Shown: positions 1 to 9,479, counted from the stretch's first letter. The stretch: 64,000 nucleotides of DNA from Haliscomenobacter sp033763495 (GCF_033763495.1 NZ_JANRKL010000216.1:9336-73335), one strand, 5' to 3'. Notes: generated by a model not told the origin, from the letters alone. Numbers and translations are program-made.

Positions 1-2094
1 CTGGGTTTTCGCAATCCCTTCACTTTCGCCCTGGATACACTGAGCGGCAAATTGTTTGTCAACGATGTGGGCAACATCCTGTGGGAAGAAGTGAATGAGG
101 TAGTCAAAGGAAGCAACCACGGGTGGCCTCTGGTGGAAGGAATGCGCCGCAACGAAGCCCCCCCCAGCAATTATCGCGATCCTTTGCATGCCTATTCCCA
201 TCAGGAGGGTTGTGCAGTAGTAGGTGCTGCTTTTTTTAACCCGGCTAATACCTTTTTTCCTGAAAAATACCGTGGAAAATATTTTTTTGGTGAGTACTGC
301 CAAGCTCAAATTCGGGTATTGGATCCTGAAACGGGCAAAATAGAAGAGGTTTTTTTGCGGGGCACCCAAAGGCCCGTCTCCATAAGGGTTGGCCCGGACG
401 GAAACCTGTATTACCTTACCCGTGGTACCAATCGCGGAGGTTCCGTTTTCGACAACACCAGCGCCACGGATGGCCAACTGTGGAAAATTGAATACCGGGG
501 CGATGGAAGACCATTCGTGGCCATTCAACCCAAGTCGGTACTCGTGGCCATTGGTGAAGATGCTTTTTTTACTGCTGAGGGGTCGGGCGACCCTACCTTA
601 GGCTACCAATGGTACAAAGGCAATGATCTTATCCCTGGAGCAAATGATCCGGTATTGCGCATTCTGAACGTCCAATTGGCGGATCAGGGCACTCAATATT
701 CTTGCGAAATTGCGAACAGCAAAGGCAAAGTCAAAACCCGTAGCGCTACCCTGAACGTGACCCCAAATGCCCGGCCAAGCATCCAATTTTTGGCTCCTTT
801 GTCCACCATGAGGTACTCGGCAGGAGATACCATTTATTACCAGGCAACCGCGACCGATCAAGAGGATGGCCCTATTGACCCTGGCACACTCAGTTGGCGA
901 ATCGATTTTCACCACGACGATCACGTTCACCCCGCAGTTGGAACCGAGGAAGCAAGTATTAAACGTTTTTTTATCATCCCTCGCTCCGGTGAAACCGCCG
1001 TTACAGTTTATTATCGGATTTATTGCACGGCAACGGACAAAGAGGGCTTAAGCAGAACGGAGTTCATCAACGTACTTCCCAACCGGAGTACCTTTACTGT
1101 GGAAACCATTCCTCCTGGCATTGAAGTGAGCATTGACGGCAGTTTTTTGCCCAGTCCACAAGTGGTGAATAGTGTAAAGGGGGTTCTGCGGGTCATTTCT
1201 GCCCCCAAAGCCGTTATCCGCGACAATAAAATTTACCGCTTTAAAAGGTGGCGAGAGTTCAATTCCAATGAGGTGATTGCAAGTTTTTTTGGCGGCGAAA
1301 TCCCCAAGCTTACCGCTGAATATGACGAACAAGTACTCAACATTGCCAAAGGACGTGGGCTTCGCGGCTTCTACTACGCCGGGGACGGCACCGTTTTGTT
1401 GAACAGTCAGATTTTCAATGCAAAGCCAATCATTGTCCGATTGGATACTACCGTCAATTTCAACTGGGCTTTGGGGTCTCCTGCATTGGGCTTTGTTCCC
1501 AACGACAACATTGCCATCCGTTGGTTGGGAGAATTAGAGCCCCTGTTCACGGATGACTATGCCTTTCATACCTTTTCAGACGATGGCGTGCGGCTCTGGA
1601 TCGACAATAAATTGCTTGTCGACAACTGGAATTATCAAGCTGTAGCCGAGGCGGTTTCTCCTCCCATTCGTTTGGAAGTAGGCAAACGCTACCGGGTCAA
1701 AATGGAGTTTTTTGAAGGTGGTGGTGAAGCTGAAGTCCGCTTGTGGTGGAGTACGCCTTTTACAAACAAAGCTCCGGTACCTCGTTCGCAGTTGTTTCCC
1801 GATCCTACCCCACTGGATTTGGTGGGTTCCAATAATTTTGCCTTGCGGTTTTTTCCATTGCCGATGGAGGACAAGGTCAACTTGTTTATTCGATCTGCTT
1901 ATACCGAGGAGGTTTTGTTACGGGTGATGGACGCTAGTGGCCGCATGATGTTTGAGCAAAAACTGAACAATCGGGTGGGTGCCAATTTGCACGAGGTAAA
2001 TACGAATAATTTGGCACCGGGGGTTTATTTCGCGCAGTTTTTGAATGGGCGGAATGCGTATGGGGTGGTGAAGTTGGTGAAGGCGCGGTTGTAG
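1..2094 (+). CDS. PQQ-type sugar dehydrogenase with Ig, PA14 and T9SS domains (5' truncated)
   Basis: The reading frame is open from base 1, so the true start lies before the window; the TTG at 52 is internal. The first ~155 residues match the last blades of the glucose/sorbosone dehydrogenase beta-propeller (GSNHGWPLVEG, then GPDGNLYYLTRG). An Ig-like domain follows (residues ~160-235 counted from base 52, with a YQWYKG strand), then a PKD-like stretch with HHDDHVHP, a PA14-type carbohydrate-binding domain (~440-590, DDYAFHTFSDDGVRLWID) and a T9SS type A sorting domain (~600-680, ending ALAPGVY-like and KLVKARL). The family oxidises sugars with PQQ; the C-terminus implies export through type IX secretion and surface attachment or release. 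The substrate cannot be read from this part. Confidence 0.85.
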   Translation: MGFRNPFTFALDTLSGKLFVNDVGNILWEEVNEVVKGSNHGWPLVEGMRRNEAPPSNYRDPLHAYSHQEGCAVVGAAFFNPANTFFPEKYRGKYFFGEYCQAQIRVLDPETGKIEEVFLRGTQRPVSIRVGPDGNLYYLTRGTNRGGSVFDNTSATDGQLWKIEYRGDGRPFVAIQPKSVLVAIGEDAFFTAEGSGDPTLGYQWYKGNDLIPGANDPVLRILNVQLADQGTQYSCEIANSKGKVKTRSATLNVTPNARPSIQFLAPLSTMRYSAGDTIYYQATATDQEDGPIDPGTLSWRIDFHHDDHVHPAVGTEEASIKRFFIIPRSGETAVTVYYRIYCTATDKEGLSRTEFINVLPNRSTFTVETIPPGIEVSIDGSFLPSPQVVNSVKGVLRVISAPKAVIRDNKIYRFKRWREFNSNEVIASFFGGEIPKLTAEYDEQVLNIAKGRGLRGFYYAGDGTVLLNSQIFNAKPIIVRLDTTVNFNWALGSPALGFVPNDNIAIRWLGELEPLFTDDYAFHTFSDDGVRLWIDNKLLVDNWNYQAVAEAVSPPIRLEVGKRYRVKMEFFEGGGEAEVRLWWSTPFTNKAPVPRSQLFPDPTPLDLVGSNNFALRFFPLPMEDKVNLFIRSAYTEEVLLRVMDASGRMMFEQKLNNRVGANLHEVNTNNLAPGVYFAQFLNGRNAYGVVKLVKARL

Positions 2095-2435
2095 GGGGTA
2101 TTGCATAAAGCAGCCATTCACCTGCTTGCTAAAAAGCAAATCTATAGTCAATTCACTTTGCGCCAAACCGCTTGCACGACTATTCTGATGTAGCCCAAAA
2201 GTGGTGATAAGTGTAAGGAAAATGGCTTTTTTCAGCGGCTAAAGATGTAAAAGGCAGTTAAACGTTGAAAATTTTGTTTTTTTTAGTGGGGTTGCGGGTA
2301 CGGGCATTGCCGAAGTGGGGCATTTGAAAAACTTCAGTTTAAATATAGCACAAAAGCTGATGGAAATACATCAGTTGATATACTCCCATCAGCTCCATTT
2401 TGACAATACCTTGTTTTTAGTTCGTTGTTCCCTGT
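2095..2435. other. 341-bp intergenic region
   Basis: This stretch lies between two convergent genes. Apart from a terminator-like hairpin near 2355-2394 I see no gene, RNA or repeat in it. The short open frames crossing it lack start context and recognisable motifs. Confidence 0.5.
2347..2394 (-). terminator. Terminator-like hairpin downstream of the AhpD-like gene
   Basis: AGCTGATGG (2355-2363) pairs with CCATCAGCT (2386-2394). On the minus strand the stem is followed by a short TTTT, so it could end transcription of the gene whose stop is at 2436. The T-run is short and the loop is 22 nt, so the call is tentative. Confidence 0.35.
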
Positions 2436-2897
2436 CTATTTAGGCTCTTGAACTTGATAAGCACCTACGTTTGCTCCGAAAGCAATGTTTATTCTGTTGT
2501 AGCTATTGATTGCAATGACAGCCATTGTCAAGTCCACCATTTCTGTTTCGGAAAACTGTGTCTGAACTTCGTTAAATATGTCGGTTGAAACTTCACGACC
2601 ATTCAAAACTGTCAATGTTTCGCACGACAACAAAGCCGCTCTTTCTTTATCAGTGTAAAATGGGGCTTCCCGCCAAGCGTCTAAAACAAAAAGTCTTTGT
2701 TCTGTTTCTCCATTGGCTCTTAGATTTTTAGAGTGCATATCTAAGCAAAATGCACAACCATTGATTTGTGATGCTCTAAAATAGAGCAATTCTAACAACT
2801 TCGTGTCTAGGGATGAGTTGTTGACCTGTGCGCCCAAAGTGTGCAAGGCGTTTACCGATTTGTTGCCTAATGCATAGGCGTTAATTCTCTGTGACAT
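2436..2897 (-). CDS. AhpD-like carboxymuconolactone decarboxylase family protein
   Basis: The protein has 153 residues, a usual length for the single-domain AhpD/CMD family. The active-site motif C48-A-F-C51 followed by H55 (GCAFCLDMH) is intact. This is the CxxC-xxxH signature of alkylhydroperoxidase-like proteins, which reduce peroxides through the two cysteines. It is cytoplasmic, with no signal peptide. A TAACTTTG -7 box sits 24 nt upstream of the ATG, so the gene probably has its own promoter. A Crp/Fnr-type regulator is encoded 70 bp upstream in the same direction and is the obvious candidate regulator; such pairs are common in Bacteroidota. The substrate is unknown. Confidence 0.85.
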   Translation of the reverse strand: MSQRINAYALGNKSVNALHTLGAQVNNSSLDTKLLELLYFRASQINGCAFCLDMHSKNLRANGETEQRLFVLDAWREAPFYTDKERAALLSCETLTVLNGREVSTDIFNEVQTQFSETEMVDLTMAVIAINSYNRINIAFGANVGAYQVQEPK

Positions 2898-2920
2898 AAT
2901 TTCTGATTTTAATCATGACA

Positions 2921-2928
2921 CAAAGTTA
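2921..2928 (-). promoter_or_regulatory. Bacteroidota -7 promoter box (TAACTTTG)
   Basis: On the minus strand the sequence reads TAACTTTG, a full match to the TAnnTTTG -7 element of Bacteroidota sigma-A promoters. It predicts a short leader of about 15-17 nt before the ATG at 2897. No convincing TTTG -33 element is present at the usual spacing. Confidence 0.5.
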
Positions 2929-2967
2929 TTTTGGGTAAACAAGAAATCTTTTTACAAATGATAAAAA

Positions 2968-3531
2968 TCATTTTTGACCCCGAATTCTGCTTAAAGAAAC
3001 TTGCGTTATACCAAGATAGTCTGCCAAGTCGCCCAGACTTATACGTTGAAGCAAATCAGAACTATGTTGCATAAAATTTGAGTATCGATTCTTTGCATCA
3101 TATTCTAAAAACTCACTAATTCTTGTCATCATTCTCACCGAGGCAGATTCGTTTAGCTTTCTAAATAAACTATCAATAGAGTGATGTCGTTGGCAAAGCA
3201 GAGAAATGTCAGACTTGTTGATATAATATAATTCAGTCGGTTCTGTTGCTACAAGAATATATTTTGACGGTTGTTCAGAATTAAAACTACTCAACTCGGT
3301 ACAAAAACTATTTTCCTTAAAGAACGTCATTATAAAGTTTTTATCGCCATTATCAAAAAACAACTTTACAAGTCCAGAAGATAGAAAATAATAGCTTTTG
3401 GATACTTCGCCCGCTTTCACAAGAAAATCACCTTTCCTGAATGACTTCCTTTTGAGCATCGTAGTCATTTCTTGAAGGGCTTCGTCTTCAACTTTGTAAA
3501 TTTTCAATATGGTCTGAATAAAATGGTCCAT
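2968..3531 (-). CDS. Crp/Fnr family transcriptional regulator
   Basis: This 187-residue protein has a cyclic-nucleotide-binding-like beta-roll (residues ~1-115, with FRKGDFLVKAGE and YYFLSSGLVKLFF) and a C-terminal helix-turn-helix (~163-185, LGDLADYLGITQVSLSRIR). It ends almost directly after the recognition helix, as many short Bacteroidota members do. The phosphate-binding arginine motif typical of real cAMP binding is not evident, and there is no cysteine cluster for an FNR iron-sulfur centre, so the signal is unclear. The gene lies upstream of, and parallel to, the AhpD-like gene, suggesting it controls that gene and itself. Confidence 0.85.
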   Translation of the reverse strand: MDHFIQTILKIYKVEDEALQEMTTMLKRKSFRKGDFLVKAGEVSKSYYFLSSGLVKLFFDNGDKNFIMTFFKENSFCTELSSFNSEQPSKYILVATEPTELYYINKSDISLLCQRHHSIDSLFRKLNESASVRMMTRISEFLEYDAKNRYSNFMQHSSDLLQRISLGDLADYLGITQVSLSRIRGQK

Positions 3532-3603
3532 TGTTTTGTGTCGTCTTTTACAATGATCGATAACGTGGGCACTACCACAATTCTCTCCGTGCCTATCCCA
3601 CGC

Positions 3604-3635
3604 CTTGCCGCTGTTTCAATTGACGGCAAGGCATA
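3604..3635. repeat. Short intergenic inverted repeat
   Basis: GCCTTGCCG and CGGCAAGGC form a perfect 9-bp stem around a ~13-nt loop between the Crp gene and the FG-GAP gene. No T-run follows on either strand, so it is not a classical terminator. Its position between two minus-strand units fits a boundary or an operator. Confidence 0.4.
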
Positions 3636-3696
3636 TAAAGCTACCCAAAAAAATAAAAACAGGAAGCATCAAACAATAAACTTTAGACCAGGCTAT

Positions 3697-5247
3697 CTAT
3701 TTCTTCGTATTTTCCAGCACCACAAAGGGCAGACCTTTTTCCACCCACCTGGCCACCTCGCCCCGATCTGGGATCACCTCAAAAGCCAGGGAACCCAACA
3801 CCAAGTCTACATCCCCGTCGCGGTCATAATCTCCGGTTTCCATGGTGATCCAGCGCCCCAGATTGGCCGCTGGAAAGGTGCTGCCTTTGAATTGCAGTTG
3901 GCCCTGGTTTTCCAAATAAACAAAACTGCTGGGCAGGGCTTTTCCAAAATCCGGAAAAAACGCGATCGCGGCCAAATCCACATCCCCATCCTGGTCAAAA
4001 TCCCCGGGTAAGGCTTTGTAGGCACCATGCAGGGGGTAAAACCAGCTTTCTTTGAATTCATTTTTGCCATTGTTGGTATAAATGCGGATGCCGTGGTAAG
4101 GCTTCAATACGGGTGGATAGTCGGCATTGTCGCCGCAGGTGTAGAGGATGTCCTCATGGCCGTCGGCATTAAAATCGTAAAGGGTAAAAAAACTGGAACC
4201 ATAGGTGGGCGGAAACCGCAACCAGGACTGCTCCCTGAATTGCCCTTTTCCGTCATTGAGGTAGGCGTAGATGCCTTCGTCGCCTTGCCCATATAAGGCG
4301 ATGATGTCCATTTTGCCGTCCTGGTTTATGTCGCGCAGGTAACTACAGGTGGCACCCGGGCGTTTGGCCAGGAGGTGTTTCTGGAATTGGCCATCCGCAT
4401 TTTGTTCCCACCAGCCCAGGGTACCCGTGTATTTTGAAAACTCACTAATGACCGCATCCAGCCTTTTGTCGCCATTGAGGTCGCCCCAGGCAGTATGCAC
4501 CGGGCGTTGGAGTTTGTCCATCAGCACCAGGGGCTGTAACTGGGGGCTGGTAGGCAATTGAAAAACAAAACCACTCGCTGCATCCGTAGGGGAAAAAGAG
4601 CCCATCACGGTGATCAGCAGGCGGTCGTCCATTTCAGCAATGTCCACGGCACCCTCTTTGACATTGGCGGCTTTTTGCAGTTTCAGGTCTTTGTCAAAAA
4701 GGTACATGGCCTTGCTGTTGGCATCTCCTACATATAGGCCGCCGCCACGGGCAATGTGCACCATGGTAGAACTGGGTGGCGAAAGGCGGTAATCGGGTAT
4801 TTTAAGCGTAAATTGCTTTTGATCGGGCTCGATGGCCGCAATTTCGTAGGGAGGAAAATCCTCTGGCGCTTTGGCCAAATAAAAGGCTTGGATCGCTTCC
4901 CAATCCTCCAGCGAGATTTGGGCTTTTTCAGGAAAGACGCCTGCCGCGAGTACTTTTTCTTCCGCCAGGCCCTTTTCAATCAGGTCATTCCGGGTAGTAT
5001 CGTCAGGATAAATGCCCAGCATATAACCCATTCGGGGCAAAATGTAGGCTTCCCAGGTGCCTTGGGGTAACAAAGCTGGGTCGGGATAGGCGTGGCAAGT
5101 GGCACAACGCACCTTGGCCAAGGCTTCACCACGGGCAAGGGTAGTTGCCGCCGATTCCGTAGAAGCGCGGTCACCTTGCTTACAGGCACCTATCAATCCA
5201 AAAAAGCCGCTGAGCAGCAGCGCAACACTCAAGTATCTATTCATCAC
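3697..5247 (-). CDS. Haem c and FG-GAP/VCBS-repeat lipoprotein
   Basis: The N-terminus is a lipoprotein signal (MMNRYLSVALLLSG..., lipobox LIGAC with Cys22). One c-type haem site, CATCH, lies around residue 48, followed by a Met-containing stretch (LPRMGYMLG) that could give the axial ligand. The rest, ~150-510, is a beta-propeller of FG-GAP/VCBS repeats with Ca-binding loops such as DINQDGKMD, DFNADGHED, DFDQDGDVD and DYDRDGDVD. This architecture suggests an envelope electron-transfer or redox-scaffold protein; the partner is unknown. The di-haem peroxidase gene ends 111 bp upstream in the same direction, and a perfect 91-bp palindrome fills that gap. Confidence 0.8.
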   Translation of the reverse strand: MMNRYLSVALLLSGFFGLIGACKQGDRASTESAATTLARGEALAKVRCATCHAYPDPALLPQGTWEAYILPRMGYMLGIYPDDTTRNDLIEKGLAEEKVLAAGVFPEKAQISLEDWEAIQAFYLAKAPEDFPPYEIAAIEPDQKQFTLKIPDYRLSPPSSTMVHIARGGGLYVGDANSKAMYLFDKDLKLQKAANVKEGAVDIAEMDDRLLITVMGSFSPTDAASGFVFQLPTSPQLQPLVLMDKLQRPVHTAWGDLNGDKRLDAVISEFSKYTGTLGWWEQNADGQFQKHLLAKRPGATCSYLRDINQDGKMDIIALYGQGDEGIYAYLNDGKGQFREQSWLRFPPTYGSSFFTLYDFNADGHEDILYTCGDNADYPPVLKPYHGIRIYTNNGKNEFKESWFYPLHGAYKALPGDFDQDGDVDLAAIAFFPDFGKALPSSFVYLENQGQLQFKGSTFPAANLGRWITMETGDYDRDGDVDLVLGSLAFEVIPDRGEVARWVEKGLPFVVLENTKK

Positions 5248-5261
5248 AGAAGCTTACTTAT

Positions 5262-5352
5262 CGAATAATGGGTTTACGATTTATGGGTTTACGTTTACTA
5301 AACTTTTGAAGTTTAGTAAACGTAAACCCATAAATCGTAAACCCATTATTCG
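5262..5352. repeat. Perfect 91-bp palindrome
   Basis: Two 44-bp arms are exact reverse complements around a TTG loop at 5306-5308. Each arm contains ATGGGTTTACG twice and ends in TTTACTAAACTT next to the loop. The same TTTACTAAACTT-ttg core recurs at 49401-49433, so this looks like a member of a dispersed palindromic family. It lies between the stop of the di-haem peroxidase and the start of the FG-GAP lipoprotein, and would fold into a very stable hairpin in their transcript. There is no T-run after it. Confidence 0.9.
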
Positions 5353-5358
5353 CATTAC

Positions 5359-7311
5359 TTAGTATTCCCCGCCCAAGGTACGGCGATTCCATTCAGGTTG
5401 GGTTTCAAATTTGGGCAGCGCAACAGGTTTGCGGGTCAGTCCCGTAGTGTCCGTCAAGGTTTGCATAAAGGCAATGATGTCGTTGATTTCGCGCTTTTTG
5501 AGCTGCAAATTGTCAAAAGGCAGGGTTTGATGAGGAATGTTGATGCCCAGCCCCTGGCCGCCGCCTTTATTGTAAAAGTCCATGATCTCCTCCAGCGTAT
5601 CGAACACACCATTGTGCATGTAAGGCGCGGTGAGGGCGATGTTGCGCACGGTCACGGTTTTGAAGGAGTATTGATAAAAATAAGCTTGTTCCTCTGGCTT
5701 GCCATTGGCTACCCGCCCTGGGTCGGGATCAAGCTGAGGATCTTTTTTGTCCTTGCTGGCCGGCACTCCAATCACCTCCGATTCCATGTCCTGATAGTGC
5801 GGGGGGACCAGGCCGCTAAAGGTGGGCGCAAAATGGCAGGTACCACAAACTGCTTTGCCCATAAAAAGATTAAAACCCCGGGCTGCGGCCACCGGATAAT
5901 CCTTTCTTTCGCCGCGCACGTACTGGTCAAATGGGCTGTTGAAGGCCACCAAACTGGCTACATACTGCCCCAAGGCGTTGGAAATGCTCCATTGGCCAAT
6001 GGCTTTTTCTTTCAAATCGGGAAATGCTTCGGCAAACAGTTGGCGATAGGTTTGGCTTTGTGCCAGTTTTTCGGACATTTCAAAAAAATCGGTATTGAAC
6101 TCGTCGGGGCTGAGCGCAACGTGTTTGATCTGGCGATCCAGACGGGGTTCGCGCAGGTCGTAAAAGTAACCTTTGGAAAAAACGGAATTGATCAGCGTCG
6201 GGGCATTGCGTAGAATGGTATGTACGCCATCTGAGGCTTTGCTGCGGGCCAGGCCGTCGGTAAAAGCTTTTTCGGGTTGGTGGCAAGAGGCACAGGCCAT
6301 GGTGTTTTTCGAAGAGAGAATGGGGTCAAAAAAAAGCAAACGCCCCAGTTCTACTTTTTTGGCATCCAATGCATCGCCGCCTACATTGCCGTAGAAAATA
6401 GGGTTGAGGAAATGCGGTGCAAAGAGGTTTTCGGCATTATAATTGAAGGCAATCGCGCGGTTGGTGGTTTCTTCCGGACGCTCTATACCAAGGGCACGAT
6501 GGGCTTCGTACAGTTTTTTGTACAAGGGGTTGAGAAAATTTTTGAGGTACTGCAGGCGATCAAAACGTTCAAAATCATTGTTTTTGCTCAAATAGATTTT
6601 TGCCCCTTCGAATAGGCTTTCGATTTCAGCGGCCAGTGCAGCGTTTTTTTCATTGATCAAGGGAAGATAGCCTGCAATGGCTTGTTCAACCGCCCCTAAG
6701 GCCGTTTTTGCTTCCGGAATGGCATTGGCTGAACCCGGGGTATCAAAACCAGTGAGGCCAAGTGCAAAAATCCGATTGATTTCCTGGCGGGCTGCTTCAA
6801 ATACAAAGCGATGTTGGAGGGGTACACTGAGCTGGTAAGCTTTGATTTTTTGCAAGTCCGTATGAAGCAAGTTCGCCAAACTATCAATGGCTTCAATTTC
6901 AGCTTTGGGGTCGTCACCAAAAATCAGATCATCCAATACCTGCAAGCCCACTGGTTCTAAAACAACAACTTTGGGAATGTTGGGCATCAAGGTAGGCAGA
7001 GGTGGGCCGTTGAGCGATTTTTTCACCAGCTCACGGTCGTTGTATTCAATCAGGAATTCAATTTTTTTGAAGGACAGGCGGGTCTCGAGGTGAATTTTTT
7101 GGAGTTGCTCAAGGCTGAGGGTATTGGTTTTGAATTGGGCACAGGCCTGAGTCAGTTGGGCACTGTTTTGATACAATTCCTCCAAACCAGATTTGTATTG
7201 ATTGCTTACCAATTCCAGGGCATGCTGAGGATCCAGCAGGCTGAAGGGCGTCCAATTGGAAACCGAAGCCAAGAGTGCAAATGTGGGGATAATAAAGAAG
7301 AGCTTTTTCAT
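5359..7311 (-). CDS. Di-haem cytochrome c peroxidase (MauG/CcpA family) with helical N-terminal extension
   Basis: The protein has 650 residues: a signal peptide (1-~20), a ~250-residue mostly helical N-terminal region without a motif I recognise, then the two-haem peroxidase module. Haem sites are CASCH (~340-344) and CGTCH (~489-493). Family landmarks include LGRLLFFDPILSS before the first haem, and TAPYMHNGVFDTLEEIMDFY near the end with the likely axial Met. The family reduces H2O2 or oxidises protein-bound substrates in the periplasm. Its length (usual ~330-400) is explained by the extra N-terminal domain, which could be an imelysin-like helical bundle; this is a guess. Confidence 0.85.
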   Translation of the reverse strand: MKKLFFIIPTFALLASVSNWTPFSLLDPQHALELVSNQYKSGLEELYQNSAQLTQACAQFKTNTLSLEQLQKIHLETRLSFKKIEFLIEYNDRELVKKSLNGPPLPTLMPNIPKVVVLEPVGLQVLDDLIFGDDPKAEIEAIDSLANLLHTDLQKIKAYQLSVPLQHRFVFEAARQEINRIFALGLTGFDTPGSANAIPEAKTALGAVEQAIAGYLPLINEKNAALAAEIESLFEGAKIYLSKNNDFERFDRLQYLKNFLNPLYKKLYEAHRALGIERPEETTNRAIAFNYNAENLFAPHFLNPIFYGNVGGDALDAKKVELGRLLFFDPILSSKNTMACASCHQPEKAFTDGLARSKASDGVHTILRNAPTLINSVFSKGYFYDLREPRLDRQIKHVALSPDEFNTDFFEMSEKLAQSQTYRQLFAEAFPDLKEKAIGQWSISNALGQYVASLVAFNSPFDQYVRGERKDYPVAAARGFNLFMGKAVCGTCHFAPTFSGLVPPHYQDMESEVIGVPASKDKKDPQLDPDPGRVANGKPEEQAYFYQYSFKTVTVRNIALTAPYMHNGVFDTLEEIMDFYNKGGGQGLGINIPHQTLPFDNLQLKKREINDIIAFMQTLTDTTGLTRKPVALPKFETQPEWNRRTLGGEY

Positions 7312-7406
7312 CGGTAACTGTTTCAGTGTACACTAATGAAGAAAAGTAGAGGTGACCCCTTTGGGCCACCTCATACGGTAGAACATAATATATAGCAAAA
7401 CTAGAA

Positions 7407-9308
7407 TTATTGCTGAACCATCAACTTGGCGGTTTCGCCATCGGCAGTTTGTACGAAGTAGATACCTGTAGTGAGGTCGCTTACGTCAAGTTGGTTGGTG
7501 TTGCGCACTACCCGCATGCGTTTGCCTTCTACGTTGTAGATGGCTACATCGGTTGTTTTGTTCAGGTATACGACCCGGGTAGTTGGGTTAGGATACAATT
7601 TGAAACCTACCTTTTCAATGGTTGGCTCTTGCAAAGCAGTTACTTTCAGTTTGTCAAAACCGTTGATTGCAAAAGTCAGGGAGTGGTTAAAAGGGAATGG
7701 ATTGTCTCCACTGGAGTGCTGAGCGTTGATCAACAAAGACTTACCATCAGGAGTTGGCATTGCACCTGTGATTTCTGCGCCCTTAGGTACAGCAGTCAAA
7801 CGGATCAGATTGTCAATAGTTGGATTTTTGATGGACAAGTCCAACAAAAAGACCTCACAAGTAGGATTACTTACGCCAGCGGGTACACGGTTGTAAGTTA
7901 TTCCATTCAAATCCTCACAGATTACCAAGAAAGACTTGCCATCGATGGTCATGACGTTCAAACCGTCAGGATTAGAAAGGTGCTTTTTGGGATAATCGGC
8001 AATCGCTTGACCAGCAGAAGTAGCAAACTCAGGACCACCTTCGATCAATACATAATTGGTATCTCTTACTGGATCATAAGCCCATACCCGGCCATAATAA
8101 TCCTTGTATCCAGCAGAACCAGTAGTGGTAGCCGTTACACCTTGCTTGGTTGCCCGAGCAGCGTGATAAGGATCAACCACCCCGCCTCTGCCAGCTCCAG
8201 CTGCGAAGCCAGTACCTAATTGATCGTTGCCAGTTTCAGTCCAATATACGATACCCGTTTTGTAATCAATAGCTACCCACTCAATCCGAGCATACATTGT
8301 AGCCCCCAATTTGGCAGCTTCTGCATGGTGATTGAACATGCTAGCAGAGTCAGCTTGGTTGATTTCAACCCACTTGTAGCCCTTGATATCGTGCTTGTAT
8401 ACGTACAATTTACCTTTGCTGTAATCGCCAGCTTTTTCGGCTTCAAACTTGCCCCAGAAGCCTGGAGTTTCGTCTGGCCCAAAATAAACAGTTTTCAAGT
8501 CCTGGCTGATGGCGCCACCCTCAAATGGTTGACGGCCCCAGTTGTACTGCTTACGGATAGCCTTGGCCTGGATGGGGTCAATTTCTACCAACCAGTTGAA
8601 GTTTTGGTACTTCTTGATTTTTTTACCATTGAAGATACCGGGCAGATCTGTTTTGATCGTGTAATCAGCAGTGTCACGTACTCCCATACCGGCAGCCAGT
8701 GTACCTACACGGTAAGGGAAAGCGCCACTTGCGGAAGTGCTCAGGTTTTGACCAGTGAAGATTGAGTTGTTGCTGGTACGCCACCATTCTTCAGCCGTCC
8801 AGATGCGGCCATCAGGGCTGACGATACCACCACAGTTCATACCGGTTTCACCTACTGTGTTCACAAAGTCAACATTGAAGAAATGCCCTTTGCGGCCATC
8901 GTTCAGCGTTTGTTCTACCACTTCCAATTCATCAGTTTGTACGTTGCGCTTCACGCGGAAGGCGGTCATACCACCTCCGTCGCCCATTTTGTCATCATGG
9001 TAAACTTGTTCGTGGTTAACAGAAACCCAACCTAAGGATGCACCGGATTTGTCAGGTGTAAAGCCGATGAAGTCATGCCATTCTTTGGCGATGGCGCGTC
9101 CTGCTGGGTTGTTGTAGGTTTTGGTAGTTTGTACAATGTCATGTCCACCTACAAACAACACCTGCATTTTCAATGGAGAAGGTGGCAGCAATACTTCGCT
9201 TGGAACGTAGTTTGCTGGCATTTGCAGTTCTTCAGAAAACAGTTTTTGGGCAAAAGCCGCTACTGTTCCCAAGCTGCACAGCAGCACGGAAAGTACCAAT
9301 TTTTTCAT
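7407..9308 (-). CDS. PhoX-like (DUF839) secreted phosphatase with T9SS sorting domain
   Basis: This 633-residue protein has a signal peptide (cleavage after AFA, ~20) and the PhoX/DUF839 propeller signatures: VSVNHEQVYHDD, GGMTAFRVKRN, NCGGIVSPDGRIWTAEEW, YFGPDETPGFWGKFEA and RIEWVAIDYKTG. PhoX enzymes are Ca/Fe-dependent alkaline phosphatases active on phosphomonoesters; whether this protein keeps full activity cannot be told from motifs alone. The last ~75 residues form a T9SS type A sorting domain (KLYPNPTTRVVYLN ... ISDLTTGIYFVQ-like), so it is predicted to be surface-bound or released. It stands alone between the peroxidase (95 bp downstream) and the Rieske gene. A glycerophosphodiesterase and an anchor-I protein are encoded 8-9 kb away. 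Confidence 0.8.
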   Translation of the reverse strand: MKKLVLSVLLCSLGTVAAFAQKLFSEELQMPANYVPSEVLLPPSPLKMQVLFVGGHDIVQTTKTYNNPAGRAIAKEWHDFIGFTPDKSGASLGWVSVNHEQVYHDDKMGDGGGMTAFRVKRNVQTDELEVVEQTLNDGRKGHFFNVDFVNTVGETGMNCGGIVSPDGRIWTAEEWWRTSNNSIFTGQNLSTSASGAFPYRVGTLAAGMGVRDTADYTIKTDLPGIFNGKKIKKYQNFNWLVEIDPIQAKAIRKQYNWGRQPFEGGAISQDLKTVYFGPDETPGFWGKFEAEKAGDYSKGKLYVYKHDIKGYKWVEINQADSASMFNHHAEAAKLGATMYARIEWVAIDYKTGIVYWTETGNDQLGTGFAAGAGRGGVVDPYHAARATKQGVTATTTGSAGYKDYYGRVWAYDPVRDTNYVLIEGGPEFATSAGQAIADYPKKHLSNPDGLNVMTIDGKSFLVICEDLNGITYNRVPAGVSNPTCEVFLLDLSIKNPTIDNLIRLTAVPKGAEITGAMPTPDGKSLLINAQHSSGDNPFPFNHSLTFAINGFDKLKVTALQEPTIEKVGFKLYPNPTTRVVYLNKTTDVAIYNVEGKRMRVVRNTNQLDVSDLTTGIYFVQTADGETAKLMVQQ

Positions 9309-9479
9309 GGTCTGGTAATTATTGATTTAGGATAAAATAGAGATTGTTCTTCTTGGGCGAAGTTCCAGACTAAATGTGAAGTGGGTGTAAATATTAAGTT
9401 AGGTTTTGATTATGGAATCGTAAACCCATCCTCCAGTGCAAATGTTGTTGTGTAAAACAAAAACCAATGTCAAAAAAAA

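Noticed and set aside
5398..6213. 271-codon plus-strand frame opposite the di-haem peroxidase
   Set aside because: It is antisense to both haem sites and shows no protein features; it is a shadow of the real gene.
7410..8765. Plus-strand open frames of 269 and 181 codons opposite the PhoX-like gene
   Set aside because: They lie fully antisense to a gene with clear motifs, lack domain signatures and have an irregular composition typical of shadow frames.
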